A stretch of DNA of 59,627 nt, from the IMG/VR virus record IMGVR_UViG_3300009370_000034, positions 1-59,627 of that record. One strand, 5' to 3'. The position numbers and the translations under genes are program-made. This DNA comes from a virus. Of this stretch, positions 1-7,016 are shown in pieces (within the stretch, counting starts at the first letter, position 1; each line of letters begins with the position of its first letter). The notes beneath the pieces were generated by a model. It did not search any database. It saw nothing but the letters and a program-made list of their open reading frames with translations, and was not told the DNA's origin.

Positions 1-286
1 ACCCCCGACGCATATGGTATAAAAAGGCTAACGGAGGGGGGGTCTTTAGGGGGGTAAAAGTGGTCCCCGTGGGCCCCCGAATAGGGTCATTCTTTTGGCA
101 CGCCCGGGGGCCCCATAAGGGGATACTTTCGGCGCACCAATAGGGCATAGAATCCTGCACGCTTAGGGAATACTTTCGTGCCGTTTCACGAGGACCCCCG
201 GTGCCCCTCGCCGTGGCCCACGAGCAGGAGCGAGGCTGGCCGGGACCATGGATTCTCGAGGCGGATGTCCGAGGGGGGCCCTCGCA

Positions 287-298
287 GGGGGGGGGGGG
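287..298 (+). repeat. 12-G homopolymer
   Basis: Twelve consecutive G residues, preceded by a short GC hairpin. Runs like this slip during replication and are a common place for sequencing or assembly length errors. No recognisable gene crosses it, so its length has no obvious coding effect. Confidence 0.9.
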
Positions 299-540
299 TG
301 CCATAGGCGTGGGCCAACCCCGCCCCCCGGGAGGCCGAGGGCGGGGTAGGGGTAGGCACACGCACCCGGCCCCGGGCCCGGTCCCTGCCATCGCACCGGC
401 ACGGGCACCACCGCCACGCCCACCACCTCGCCCCCCTCCTCCCTCTCTCCCCCCTCACTGGTCTGGAGCCTCACGGTCTGGGCCGGGCCGGGCGGCCCCC
501 GACCTCCCGGGGGGCCCTGAACCGCACGTAGGGGTGAGAG

Positions 541-665
541 ATCGGAATCCTCTCAGAGAGCCGCACAGAGCGTCTGAGGGCCTCCAAGACCCTCCAATGG
601 GTTGGGGTAGCCCAGCGACCCTCGGAGGCCGCCAGAGGGGCTGTACGGCGGTCTGAGAGGATCGG
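541..665. repeat. Long imperfect palindrome, copy A
   Basis: The left arm is about 545-585 and the right arm about 624-663. Both begin from the outside with GATCCTCTCAGA-like sequence and end inside with GGCCTCC, separated by a spacer of about 38 bases. The arms are imperfect reverse complements over about 40 bases. Two further copies of the same design lie at 7627-7742 and 7844-7962. It would fold as a cruciform or long hairpin. Its role is unknown. Confidence 0.75.
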
Positions 666-1089
666 CCCCCCGAGGCCCCCCTCCCCGAGGCCCCCGGGGG
701 CTCCGAGAGCCTGAGCCCTGTCAGGCCCGAGTTGCGCCTGACCACTCGCCCGGCATAGGATCGGGGGCGTCCCCCTCCGGGGGGACCGGCCCGGCCCCAT
801 AGCCGCCGGGACGGCGAGCCCCCAGCGGGGCTGGCGAGGCCGACGAGGGTGGCGAGCCCTCCGAGACCGGACCGGCTCCCCCGGGCGGCGAGCAGAGGAG
901 GCAGGGACCAGCCTCCCGCAGGGGACCAGCCCACCGGGCCCCCCGAGTCCTCCGAGGTTGAGCGCACCGCCCAGCGGGTCAGCCCCTCCTCCTCGGTAGC
1001 CCGGCACCGTCGGGCAGGGCGAGGTCTGACGCACAGACTGCAAACTCTCCGGTAAGGCTCACCCGGACGTGCGAACCTCGGACTCTGCG

Positions 1090-1197
1090 CCCGGCTGGCA
1101 ACCGGGAGGGGACACCGACACTGTCGAAACGCCGACCCGCCCGTTCTTTCCGGGCACCACGGTCGGCGTCGCCCGGGGGCACGTGCTCTCCCCGGGC
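1090..1197 (+). promoter_or_regulatory. Structured 5' leader of the left operon
   Basis: Three hairpins lie before the first gene of the plus-strand operon. CCCGG/CCGGG is at 1090-1094/1102-1106 with a 7-nt loop. A perfect 9-bp stem is at 1129-1137/1161-1169, and a perfect 8-bp stem is at 1171-1178/1190-1197. A purine leader with GAGGAGG (1221-1227) follows, ahead of the ATG at 1233. The first hairpin is followed by AGGGGACA, which recalls the intergenic elements further down the operon, so this may be a degenerate relative. No promoter could be assigned with confidence. Confidence 0.5.
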
Positions 1198-1232
1198 CTG
1201 AAGATGACAGAGCACAAACAGAGGAGGTCACC

Positions 1233-1583
1233 ATGACCACCACCACCACCCCGACCACGTTCACGGTCACCGACCGACGGCGGAACGCCCTCGGCTGCCG
1301 GAATCGGACCCTCCAGTTCCCCGACCACTCCAACGTGGCCGTCGTGGACTGGTCCGAGAACGCCCTCCGGGGCCCGTTCGGGGCCGTGTACATCCACCCG
1401 GCCTCGGACGCCGACCTCGATGCGCAGCGCTTCCCGGCGTCCCCGGGCAAGCACCGGGAGTTCGTCACGCTCAACTTGGGCGACGACTACGACATCACCG
1501 TCTACTGCTCGCCCGAGCAGGCCCGGGCGCTGGCCGACAGCATCCTCCGGGCGCTGCGGCCCGAGGAGTACGACGCCGTCTGA
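1233..1583 (+). CDS. Hypothetical phage protein (116 aa)
   Basis: First gene of the plus-strand operon. The ATG is placed by a strong GAGGAGG site five bases upstream. The product starts with a Thr-rich tail (MTTTTTPTTF) and then has a compact mixed alpha/beta-like sequence with no cysteine cluster, signal peptide or membrane segment. The last third looks helical (EQARALADSILRAL). I do not recognise the family. Its place at the head of a high-GC phage left operon suggests an early host-takeover or accessory role, which is inference only. Confidence 0.75.
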   Translation: MTTTTTPTTFTVTDRRRNALGCRNRTLQFPDHSNVAVVDWSENALRGPFGAVYIHPASDADLDAQRFPASPGKHREFVTLNLGDDYDITVYCSPEQARALADSILRALRPEEYDAV

Positions 1584-1590
1584 CCCACAC

Positions 1591-1661
1591 CCCCCGAGCC
1601 AGCCCGCTGGCCTCCGAGGCTCACGACCTCGGCGGGGACGATGGTCGCCACCGGGGCGGCC
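1591..1661 (+). ncRNA. tRNA-like intergenic element 1
   Basis: First of eight related elements. The closing stem P1 is CCCCG/CGGGG (1592-1596/1633-1637). P2 is CCAG/CTGG (1599-1602/1607-1610). P3 is CCGAGG/CCTCGG (1614-1619/1627-1632) with the 7-nt loop CTCACGA and sits directly against the 3' strand of P1, as a T-arm does in tRNA. ACGAT follows, then hairpin P4 GGTCGCC/GGCGGCC (1643-1649/1655-1661) and the leader ACAGACAGGGAGGAGG before the next gene. The fold was deduced by eye. Confidence 0.7.
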
Positions 1662-1682
1662 ACAGACAGGGAGGAGGCTCTC

Positions 1683-1859
1683 GTGGAGAGCACCACCAAC
1701 ATCCGGCCCACCAAGGGCTGGCGTGCCGACCACCTCGCTTGGGATCGCATCGACCGCTCGTACAAGGGCCGGTGGGAGTACGAGCCGGGCTGCGAGTGCG
1801 CCAAGTGCGAGAACTTCTGGAACAGCCTCGCTGCCTGTGTGGGCGACTTCCCCATCTAA
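1683..1859 (+). CDS. Small Cys-motif protein (58 aa)
   Basis: The GTG start at 1683 is chosen because GGAGGCTCTC precedes it exactly as it precedes the ATG at 7101, and both proteins begin with Met-Glu-Ser-Thr. An upstream in-frame ATG at 1641 lies inside the RNA element and has no ribosome-binding site. The 58-aa product has a CECAKC motif (C-x-C-x2-C) after an aromatic, charged segment, so it may bind one metal ion or an iron-sulphur centre. The family is not recognised. It lies between RNA elements 1 and 2. Confidence 0.65.
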   Translation: MESTTNIRPTKGWRADHLAWDRIDRSYKGRWEYEPGCECAKCENFWNSLAACVGDFPI

Positions 1860-1868
1860 CCAACCACC

Positions 1869-1937
1869 CCCTGAGCGGGACCGCCCGCCTCCCCGGCTCA
1901 CGACCGGGGCAGGGACGATCCTCGGCACCAGCCGAGG
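1869..1937 (+). ncRNA. tRNA-like intergenic element 2
   Basis: P1 is CCCTG/CAGGG (1869-1873/1910-1914). P2 is GCGGG/CCCGC (1875-1879/1884-1888). P3 is CCCCGG/CCGGGG (1891-1896/1904-1909) with the 7-nt loop CTCACGA and no gap to P1. ACGAT follows, then P4 CCTCGG/CCGAGG (1920-1925/1932-1937) with the loop CACCAG. The leader ACAGACAGAGAGAGGAGG then leads into the helicase gene at 1961. Confidence 0.75.
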
Positions 1938-1960
1938 ACAGACAGAGAGAGGAGGTCGCC

Positions 1961-3475
1961 ATGAGCGACATCTTCGACGGGGTCACCCTTCACCGGGAGC
2001 CCCGACCGGCGGACGAGCCGGTGCGGCCCATGGCCTGCCCCGACCTCGCCCTGCCGTTCCTGCCGCATCAGCGGTCGGGCATCCAGCAGGCTCTGGACTT
2101 CCGCCGGGCGATCCTCGGATGGGAGATGGGCCTCGGCAAGACCGCCGCTGGGTGCGCCGTCACCGAGGCGGCCCTCGTGGACGGCCTGCGTCCCGTGCTC
2201 TGGGTCGTGCCGCCGCACCTGCGGACGAACACCCTGCGGGAACTGCGGCGGTTCCTCCCCGAGCGCTCCGTGGCGCTGCTGACGGGCCTGACTCCGACGG
2301 ACCTCCCCGAGGCCGACGTGCTGGTCTGCGGCGACTCCACGGTCTCGGCGTGGGCCGACGACCTGACCGGCCACGTGCAGGCGCTCGTCGTGGACGAGGC
2401 CCACCGGCTCAAGAACGGAAGGTCCCGACGTAGCAGCGGCGTTCGCCAGATCGCCGCCTCGCTGCCCGAGGAGGCCCCGAGCCTCCTCATGTCGGGCACG
2501 CCGATCCTGAACCACCCCGCCGAACTGGTGAGCCTCTTGATGATCCTCGGGAGGATCGGCCAATGGGGCGGGCCCAAGAACATGCTCAACAGGTACTGCC
2601 CGGTGACCAACCGCTGGGGCGGTCGTGGCATCGACTGGGACCTCCTGCCCGAGTTGCACGAGCGGCTCACGACCAAGGCCCCGACGGCCTGCATGGTCAG
2701 GCTCCGCTCGGCCGACGTGCTGGAGGACCTGCCCGAGCGAGCGACCATCTCGGTGGCGCTGGACATGGACGCCAAGACCGAGCGGCTCTACCGGGCCGCC
2801 GAGGCCGACCTCATCCAGTTCCTCGCTGAGCACCGTGGCTACGGGCGTCAGCGGCTCGCCGGGGTGGCCCGGGCCGAGGCCCTCGTCAAGTTGACGACGA
2901 TGCGTGGTCTGGCCGGTGAGTCCATCGTGGCCTCGGCCACCGACTACGTGGTCGGCCTGACCGAGACCCGGATGGAGGGCGAGCCTCCCGAGAAGGTGAT
3001 CGTCTTCACCGAGCACCGTGCGCCCGCCGAGGGTCTCCACGAGGCCCTGAGCGAGCGCCTTGGCGAGGCCGCCGTCGTGAAGGTCGTCGGGGGCATGACC
3101 GCCGAGGCCAAGCAGGCGTCGGTGGACCGGCTCCAGACCGAGGACGAGTGCCTCGTGCTGGTGGCGAACTCTCAGGCCGGGGGCACCGGCCTCAACATGC
3201 AGGCCGCCCGTCACGTGGTTGCCGCAGAGGTCGGGTACACCCCGGCTGGGCTCCAGCAATCCATCGCCAGAGCGTGGCGCCACGGACAGACGAGGGACGT
3301 GCTCGCCCACGTCATCCTCCCGACCATGTCCACGGGAGGCGAGACGGTCACCGAGAGGGTCTGGGCCCTTCTGGAGGCCAAGGCCGATGCGGTCGGCCAG
3401 ACCATCGACGGGGAGGGCGACCACTCCCTCCTCTCGGACGACGACATCGCCTCGGCGGTGCTGGCGTCCTACTGA
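1961..3475 (+). CDS. SNF2/DEAH-type DNA helicase or translocase
   Basis: A 504-aa superfamily 2 ATPase. The N-terminal lobe has a Q-like start (LPHQRSGIQQAL), Walker A GWEMGLGKTA, Walker B VVDEAH, and motif III LMSGTP. The C-terminal lobe has EKVIVFTEH, the motif V region ANSQAGGTGLNMQ and the motif VI region QSIARAWRHGQ. These are the signatures of Snf2-like translocases, which use ATP to move along double-stranded DNA and remodel protein-DNA complexes. The ATG at 1961 follows GGAGGTCGCC. The upstream in-frame start at 1739 would run through the RNA element and the previous gene, so it is rejected. A second SF2 helicase is encoded at 30357-31898. Confidence 0.9.
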   Translation: MSDIFDGVTLHREPRPADEPVRPMACPDLALPFLPHQRSGIQQALDFRRAILGWEMGLGKTAAGCAVTEAALVDGLRPVLWVVPPHLRTNTLRELRRFLPERSVALLTGLTPTDLPEADVLVCGDSTVSAWADDLTGHVQALVVDEAHRLKNGRSRRSSGVRQIAASLPEEAPSLLMSGTPILNHPAELVSLLMILGRIGQWGGPKNMLNRYCPVTNRWGGRGIDWDLLPELHERLTTKAPTACMVRLRSADVLEDLPERATISVALDMDAKTERLYRAAEADLIQFLAEHRGYGRQRLAGVARAEALVKLTTMRGLAGESIVASATDYVVGLTETRMEGEPPEKVIVFTEHRAPAEGLHEALSERLGEAAVVKVVGGMTAEAKQASVDRLQTEDECLVLVANSQAGGTGLNMQAARHVVAAEVGYTPAGLQQSIARAWRHGQTRDVLAHVILPTMSTGGETVTERVWALLEAKADAVGQTIDGEGDHSLLSDDDIASAVLASY

Positions 3476-3483
3476 CCCAGACC

Positions 3484-3553
3484 CCCAGCCCGCAGGCTCG
3501 GCCTGCCGCCGGTTCACGACCGAGGCTGGGACGATCCTCCGCACCAGCGGGGG
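3484..3553 (+). ncRNA. tRNA-like intergenic element 3
   Basis: P1 is CCCAG/CTGGG (3484-3488/3526-3530), changed from the usual CCCCTG/CAGGGG but still paired, so the two sides vary together. P2 is a perfect GCAGGC/GCCTGC (3492-3497/3501-3506). P3 is short (CGG/CCG around the loop TTCACGA at 3513-3519). P4 is CCTCCG/CGGGGG (3536-3541/3548-3553) with the loop CACCAG. The leader CGACAGAGAGGAGG follows. Confidence 0.7.
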
Positions 3554-3574
3554 GCCGACAGAGAGGAGGTCGCC

Positions 3575-3937
3575 ATGAGCGACACCAACACCACCGACCC
3601 GGACACCAAGACCCTCGTGGTCGGCCCGTGGGCCGACGCCCCCATCGGCGGCGCCTGGAACGTCCACGACATCGGGATCAAGGGCTCCGTGACCGACACC
3701 GAGGTCCGCACGATGGTGGACCCCCGGGGCATGGACTCCACGCAGGTCGTCGTCTGGCTGAACTACGACGAGTGCCTGCTGATCGACACGTGGGTCGGAC
3801 GGGACACCGGATGCCTCAGCATCGGAGCCCTCGGCCAGACCGAGGACATGCAGGTCTGGGGCGGCCCTGAGCACCTGCGCCAGATCGGCGTGGCGCTCAT
3901 CGGGCTTGCTGCCCGGGTGGACGCCGCCAAGGGCTGA
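3575..3937 (+). CDS. Hypothetical protein (120 aa)
   Basis: The ATG at 3575 follows GAGGAGGTCGCC, the same leader used by the helicase gene. The product is soluble and mixed alpha/beta, with a Thr/Asp-rich start, a strand-rich middle (TQVVVWLNYDECLLIDTWVG) and a helical end (LRQIGVALIGLAARVDAAKG). It has two separated cysteines and no metal motif. I do not recognise it. It is a stand-alone cistron between RNA elements 3 and 4. Confidence 0.75.
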   Translation: MSDTNTTDPDTKTLVVGPWADAPIGGAWNVHDIGIKGSVTDTEVRTMVDPRGMDSTQVVVWLNYDECLLIDTWVGRDTGCLSIGALGQTEDMQVWGGPEHLRQIGVALIGLAARVDAAKG

Positions 3938-3949
3938 CCAGCCCGACAC

Positions 3950-4019
3950 CCCCTGAGCCAGCACGGCTGGCCGCCCGGAGCGAGCCCGGGCAGGGGACGA
4001 TCCCCGGCTCCCGCCGGGG
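3950..4019 (+). ncRNA. tRNA-like intergenic element 4
   Basis: P1 is CCCCTG/CAGGGG (3950-3955/3991-3996). P2 is GCCAG/CTGGC (3957-3961/3967-3971). P3 is CCCGG/CCGGG (3974-3978/3986-3990) with the 7-nt loop AGCGAGC, abutting P1. P4 is CCCCGG/CCGGGG (4002-4007/4014-4019). The leader here differs (ACTGATCCATGAGGAGACAG), placing GAGGAG before the ATG at 4042. Confidence 0.75.
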
Positions 4020-4041
4020 ACTGATCCATGAGGAGACAGTC

Positions 4042-4524
4042 ATGGAGACCAACAGCCCCGAGACGGAGATGGGCACCGTCACCAACCTGCTGCGGACGCT
4101 GGCCGAGGCGCTGGCCCCGTACATCACCACCAGCACCAACGACGAGGTCGACTTCAACGACCAGATGGTCGACTGGTGCAGCAACGAGGGCGTGATCACC
4201 GAGAGCACGTTCGACCCGTCGGACTACGACCTCCTGACCGAGGGCACGTTCGACCCGTCCGACTACGGACTCGTCACGGATGACAAGTTCGACCACAAGG
4301 TCGAACAGGCCATCGACGAGATGTTCACCAACAACAGCATCGTCATTGACGACCTCGTCACCCGTGACGACATCGGTGACATCGTCAGCGTCGAGGTCAG
4401 CGAGGCCGTCAACGAGGCCGTCGTCGGGGAGGTCACCGGACTCCTCGGCAGCGAGGCGTTCCGGGTCGCCGTGGGCGAGGCCCTCGCCCACATCCTCACC
4501 AACTGGGGGGCCGTGCGGGACTGA
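4042..4524 (+). CDS. Acidic protein with internal repeat (160 aa)
   Basis: The start at 4042 follows GAGGAGACAGTC. The protein is strongly acidic (many Asp, Glu and Thr, few Lys or Arg). It contains a tandem 15-residue repeat built on TFDPSDY (about residues 54-83), which is also visible as near-identical DNA at about 4205-4290. The C-terminal third is helical and hydrophobic (VTGLLGSEAFRVAVGEALAH). Acidic early phage proteins often act as DNA mimics or inhibitors, but nothing here proves that. No known domain was recognised. Confidence 0.75.
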   Translation: METNSPETEMGTVTNLLRTLAEALAPYITTSTNDEVDFNDQMVDWCSNEGVITESTFDPSDYDLLTEGTFDPSDYGLVTDDKFDHKVEQAIDEMFTNNSIVIDDLVTRDDIGDIVSVEVSEAVNEAVVGEVTGLLGSEAFRVAVGEALAHILTNWGAVRD

Positions 4525-4569
4525 CCCCGCCGACCTGGAGTCGGTGATATCAGAGAGAGAGAGGAGGTG

Positions 4570-4731
4570 ATGCCAGCCAACCACTGGCCCCCTGAACGGT
4601 TCGCCGCTGTCTCGGTTGCGTCAGCAGCGGCGCTCGGGTTCGAATCCCGAGCAGGGGACGACGGGCCGCACCAGCGGTCCGCAGAAACAGAGAGGAGGTC
4701 CCGGCATGGCCGGAACCGATCTCATCAGTGA
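4570..4731 (+). CDS. Possible small ORF over RNA element 5 (53 aa)
   Basis: A hairpin CCGAC/GTCGG (4530-4534/4540-4544) and a leader CAGAGAGAGAGAGGAGG precede an ATG at 4570, just as at the other genes of this operon. The 53-codon frame runs through RNA element 5 and stops inside the next gene. The product begins MPANHWPPERFAAVS and becomes Arg/Ser-rich where it overlaps the RNA element. It may be a real small gene, a leader peptide controlling the next gene, or the remnant of a lost gene. Confidence 0.35.
   Translation: MPANHWPPERFAAVSVASAAALGFESRAGDDGPHQRSAETERRSRHGRNRSHQ
4589..4680 (+). ncRNA. tRNA-like intergenic element 5 (canonical T-loop)
   Basis: The most tRNA-like copy. P1 is CCCCTG/CAGGGG (4589-4594/4652-4657). 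P2 is a perfect 7-bp GCCGCTG/CAGCGGC (4603-4609/4625-4631) with a 15-nt loop. P3 is CTCGGG/CCCGAG (4633-4638/4646-4651) with the loop TTCGAAT, a full match to the tRNA T-loop consensus. P4 is GGGCCG/CGGTCC (4663-4668/4675-4680) with the loop CACCAG. It lacks a 7-nt anticodon loop and CCA, so it is not a working tRNA. The leader AAACAGAGAGGAGG precedes the ATG at 4706. Confidence 0.75.
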
Positions 4732-5566
4732 GAAGCAGGTCGCTCTCATCCGGCGCTTGGCGCTGGAGCGGACGACCGCCCTCGCCCTTCTGGGCGACGA
4801 CCCCGCACAGGCGGTGGCCGAGTGGATGGAGGCCAACGAGGTCGCCCGCTTGGACCGCCGGTCTGCGAGCAGGGTCATCGACCGCCTCAAGGCGGTCGGA
4901 GTCAGCGACACCCCGCCGCCGCCCTCGGGCTGGGCCGGGCCCGCCGACATGGACTGGATCGGCCCCAGCCGGTGCCGGGCCAAGTGCGCCAAGTGCGGCC
5001 AGTGGGCCGACACGGGCACGGCCCTCTCGGGCGTCAAGGGCGGCCAGTGGACGACCCTCCACCGGCCCGACGACCCGGCCTGCCGTGCGCCCGAGCCGAC
5101 CGGCATCGACCTGTCGGCGCTGGAGCCCTTCCTGAGCGAGACCGGTCAGGGGAACCTGACCGCCCGCTTCGCCCACCCGGACCACGCCGAGGGCCCGGTG
5201 GACGGCCTGACCCGTTGCAAGGTCAGGGTCGTCCTCTCCTCCTCGGGGTGGTTCAGCGTCTACGACGCCGCCGTGTACGGGGCCGGGGCCCGGTACGGGG
5301 GGCAGCGGCCCGGGAGCGGCGACTACGCCGGGGTCGTTCAGGTCGCCGATCACGACCGTCGCACCCTCGGTGGCGAAGCGGACGACCACCTCTACGTCGG
5401 CAACGTGGCCGACCTCCTGCGGGAGATCGTGGCCCGGCCCGCCGACGCTATGAGGGCCTTCGGCCACCTGACCGGGCGGTGCAGTGCCTGCTACCGGGTA
5501 CTGGAGCAGGCCGAGAGCATCGCCGCCGGGATCGGGCCTGTCTGCGCCGAGAGGCTGGGCCTCTGA
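4706..5566 (+). CDS. DUF6011-like zinc protein (286 aa)
   Basis: The ATG at 4706 is set by AGAGGAGGTCCCGGC. The longer in-frame start at 4616 lies in the RNA element. The protein has a helical N-terminus, a central CAKCGQW motif (C-x2-C), and a C-terminal segment with GRCSACYRVL followed by GIGPVCAERLGL. That tail matches the DUF6011 zinc-finger pattern (C-x2-C, then Ser-x5-G-x-GP-x-C), which is common in actinobacteriophage proteins of unknown function. It is probably a nucleic-acid or protein-binding zinc protein. The next gene overlaps its stop by one base (TGATG), so the two are translationally coupled. Confidence 0.8.
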   Translation: MAGTDLISEKQVALIRRLALERTTALALLGDDPAQAVAEWMEANEVARLDRRSASRVIDRLKAVGVSDTPPPPSGWAGPADMDWIGPSRCRAKCAKCGQWADTGTALSGVKGGQWTTLHRPDDPACRAPEPTGIDLSALEPFLSETGQGNLTARFAHPDHAEGPVDGLTRCKVRVVLSSSGWFSVYDAAVYGAGARYGGQRPGSGDYAGVVQVADHDRRTLGGEADDHLYVGNVADLLREIVARPADAMRAFGHLTGRCSACYRVLEQAESIAAGIGPVCAERLGL

Positions 5567-5814
5567 TGACCGCCGTGGCCGAGAACACGCAGGGCGTCTG
5601 GCTGGAGCACCGTGGAGGGCAGTTGTTCCCGCACCTCACGAAGGTGGACATGCTGTGGTCGTTCGACCCGGCCCAGACCACGACCGTTGATGAGTACGTC
5701 GGCGGGGGAGCGTGGCTGTGCGTCTTCAACGACGAGTGGTGGGTGAAGTGCGACTGCGGAACCACCTACCTCAGCCACGGGCGCTCCTGCGGCCAGCAGG
5801 TGTCCCACGATTGA
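5566..5814 (+). CDS. Hypothetical protein (82 aa)
   Basis: Starts within the stop codon of the previous gene (TGATG), which implies coupled translation. The 82-aa product is rich in Trp and aromatic residues, with WWVKCDCGTTYLS carrying a C-x-C pair and a third cysteine (SCGQQ) further on, so a small metal site is possible. The family is not recognised. Confidence 0.7.
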   Translation: MTAVAENTQGVWLEHRGGQLFPHLTKVDMLWSFDPAQTTTVDEYVGGGAWLCVFNDEWWVKCDCGTTYLSHGRSCGQQVSHD

Positions 5815-5819
5815 ACTAC

Positions 5820-5889
5820 CCCCCTCGCTCTGCCTCGGGCAGCGCCGGTTCACGACCGGGCGGGGGACGATCACCGGCACCGGCCGGTG
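5820..5889 (+). ncRNA. tRNA-like intergenic element 6
   Basis: P1 is CCCCC/GGGGG (5820-5824/5862-5866). P2 is CTGCC/GGCAG (5830-5834/5838-5842). P3 is CCGG/CCGG (5845-5848/5856-5859) with the 7-nt loop TTCACGA. P4 is CACCGG/CCGGTG (5872-5877/5884-5889) with the loop CACCGG. The leader is CAGACAGAGAGAGAG without a GGAGG core. Confidence 0.7.
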
Positions 5890-5905
5890 GCAGACAGAGA
5901 GAGAG

Positions 5906-6031
5906 ATGGAGATGGAGAACTATCCCGTCCACCGCATCGTGGCCTTCGGCTGCGCCGAGTGTGGCGACACGTTCCACCAGCCCGACGACTCGGAGAACCG
6001 CCTCTGCCTGAACTGTGAGGAGGAGGACTGA
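5906..6031 (+). CDS. Small zinc-finger-like protein (41 aa)
   Basis: A 41-aa protein with two C-x2-C pairs, GCAECGD and LCLNCEE, spaced like a treble-clef or zinc-ribbon knuckle. The start at 5906 follows GAGAGAG; a second ATG at 5912 is also possible. Its stop overlaps the next ATG (TGATG). The function is unknown. Similar two-knuckle miniproteins recur on the minus strand of this genome (for example at 15514-15672). Confidence 0.65.
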   Translation: MEMENYPVHRIVAFGCAECGDTFHQPDDSENRLCLNCEEED

Positions 6032-6390
6032 TGGACGCCTACGACAGGCACCACGCCCCCAACACGGTCAGGAAGGGCTGGCGTCGCACCCGGTCCCGCC
6101 GAACGGACCGGCTCCCTAGGTTCCCTCACGGCAAAGCGCCGGACGGGTGGTGGTGGTTCCGACCCTCGGAGACCGACAGCGTCCTGTTCGACACCCCCGA
6201 GGACTGCCTCTTCGATCAAGACACCGACGACGAGACTCCCGGGCACCGGGGGACCAAGCCCGAGCCCGAGGTCACCGGCACCGCCATCCGTTCTCGTGTG
6301 GGGACCCCGGCGGGCCCACGCCTCGGGCCCGGACGGCGCGAGATGCGTGAGGTGCTCTGGAGGCGCAGGCGCAGCCAGCAGCCCTCCTGA
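6031..6390 (+). CDS. Hypothetical basic protein (119 aa)
   Basis: Overlaps the upstream stop by one base. The N-terminal 35 residues and the C-terminus are rich in Arg and Lys (GWRRTRSRRTDR, REVLWRRRRSQQ), while the centre is acidic and aromatic (DTDDETP). The basic ends suggest nucleic-acid binding. No domain was recognised. Confidence 0.7.
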   Translation: MDAYDRHHAPNTVRKGWRRTRSRRTDRLPRFPHGKAPDGWWWFRPSETDSVLFDTPEDCLFDQDTDDETPGHRGTKPEPEVTGTAIRSRVGTPAGPRLGPGRREMREVLWRRRRSQQPS

Positions 6391-6398
6391 CCAAGAGA

Positions 6399-6466
6399 CC
6401 CCTGACCCGGACCGCCGGGCGTCGGCCTTCGTGAGGCCGCAGGGGACGATCCCGGCGCAGGCCGGG
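6399..6466 (+). ncRNA. tRNA-like intergenic element 7
   Basis: P1 is CCCCTG/CAGGGG (6399-6404/6440-6445). P2 is CCCGG/CCGGG (6406-6410/6415-6419). P3 is CGGCC/GGCCG (6423-6427/6435-6439) with the 7-nt loop TTCGTGA. P4 is CCCGGC/GCCGGG (6451-6456/6461-6466). The leader is ACAGACAGAGAGAGACAGACAG and carries no GGAGG before the ATG at 6489. Confidence 0.75.
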
Positions 6467-6488
6467 ACAGACAGAGAGAGACAGACAG

Positions 6489-7007
6489 ATGTGCAATCTG
6501 ATGAGAGACGGCTGGCCCACCTATCTGGTGACGACCTGCTGCTACGAGGGTGGCAAGGCCACCCACCGGGAGTTCATCCCGCACAGCCCCGCCCGGTTCG
6601 TGGCCCTGTGCCGTCGGCACGCCCGGCAGCGGCGGGCGCTGGGCCACGAGGTCGTGGCCTACACGACCCTCGCCCGCAGGGCGCTGGCCGCCGAGCACAA
6701 GGCGTGGATGGCCGGGTGCCGAGTGGAGGGTGCCTTCCGAGGCGACTCGGAGTGGACCATGATGCGGAACTGGTCCGAGGCGCAGATCGAGCGCCACTAC
6801 CAGCGGGCGTACGCCCGTGCGCTCGGCCTCGTCGTCCGTGAGTACGACCGGGCCGACGGCCTGATGAGTTGGAGGCTCACGGGCACCGGCACCTCGGTGG
6901 GCCCGGAGGAGACGACGCTGCCGCAGTTGTGGTTCTGGGAGATCGCCCAGTCCTACGGCATCGACCAGTTGCCGTGGCACCTGACCGGGAACGCCGACTA
7001 CGCCTGA
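6489..7007 (+). CDS. Hypothetical protein (172 aa)
   Basis: The start at 6489 directly follows a repeated ACAGACAG leader with no classic Shine-Dalgarno core, which is unusual for this operon. The N-terminal half has several Cys and His residues (TTCCYEG, CRRHARQRR) and is basic. The second half is helical and aromatic (WSEAQIERHYQRAYARAL). The mix could bind nucleic acid or a metal ion. The family is not recognised. Confidence 0.75.
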   Translation: MCNLMRDGWPTYLVTTCCYEGGKATHREFIPHSPARFVALCRRHARQRRALGHEVVAYTTLARRALAAEHKAWMAGCRVEGAFRGDSEWTMMRNWSEAQIERHYQRAYARALGLVVREYDRADGLMSWRLTGTGTSVGPEETTLPQLWFWEIAQSYGIDQLPWHLTGNADYA

Positions 7008-7016
7008 CCACGAGAC

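Larger units (their letters stand above)
1..1232. other. GC-extreme non-coding left region
   Basis: I see no credible gene in this 1.2 kb stretch. The long open frames on both strands are low-complexity Pro/Gly/Arg/Ser translations of GC-rich DNA and lack ribosome-binding sites. It contains two similar short motifs ending in ATACTTTCG (near 118-130 and 166-178), a 12-G run at 287-298, a small hairpin CGAGGG/CCCTCG near 270-284, a long imperfect palindrome at 541-665, and several hairpins just before the first gene. It could be a leader/control region or lie near a genome end. The sequence does not decide. Confidence 0.6.

Noticed and set aside
201-656. Long open frames on both strands in the left 1.2 kb
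   Set aside because: Low-complexity Pro/Gly/Arg/Ser translations, overlapping on both strands, with no ribosome-binding sites; expected from GC-rich DNA.
4589-4680. A true tRNA gene at element 5
   Set aside because: The T-arm is canonical but there is no 7-nt anticodon loop, the acceptor is only 6 bp and no CCA or discriminator pattern follows.
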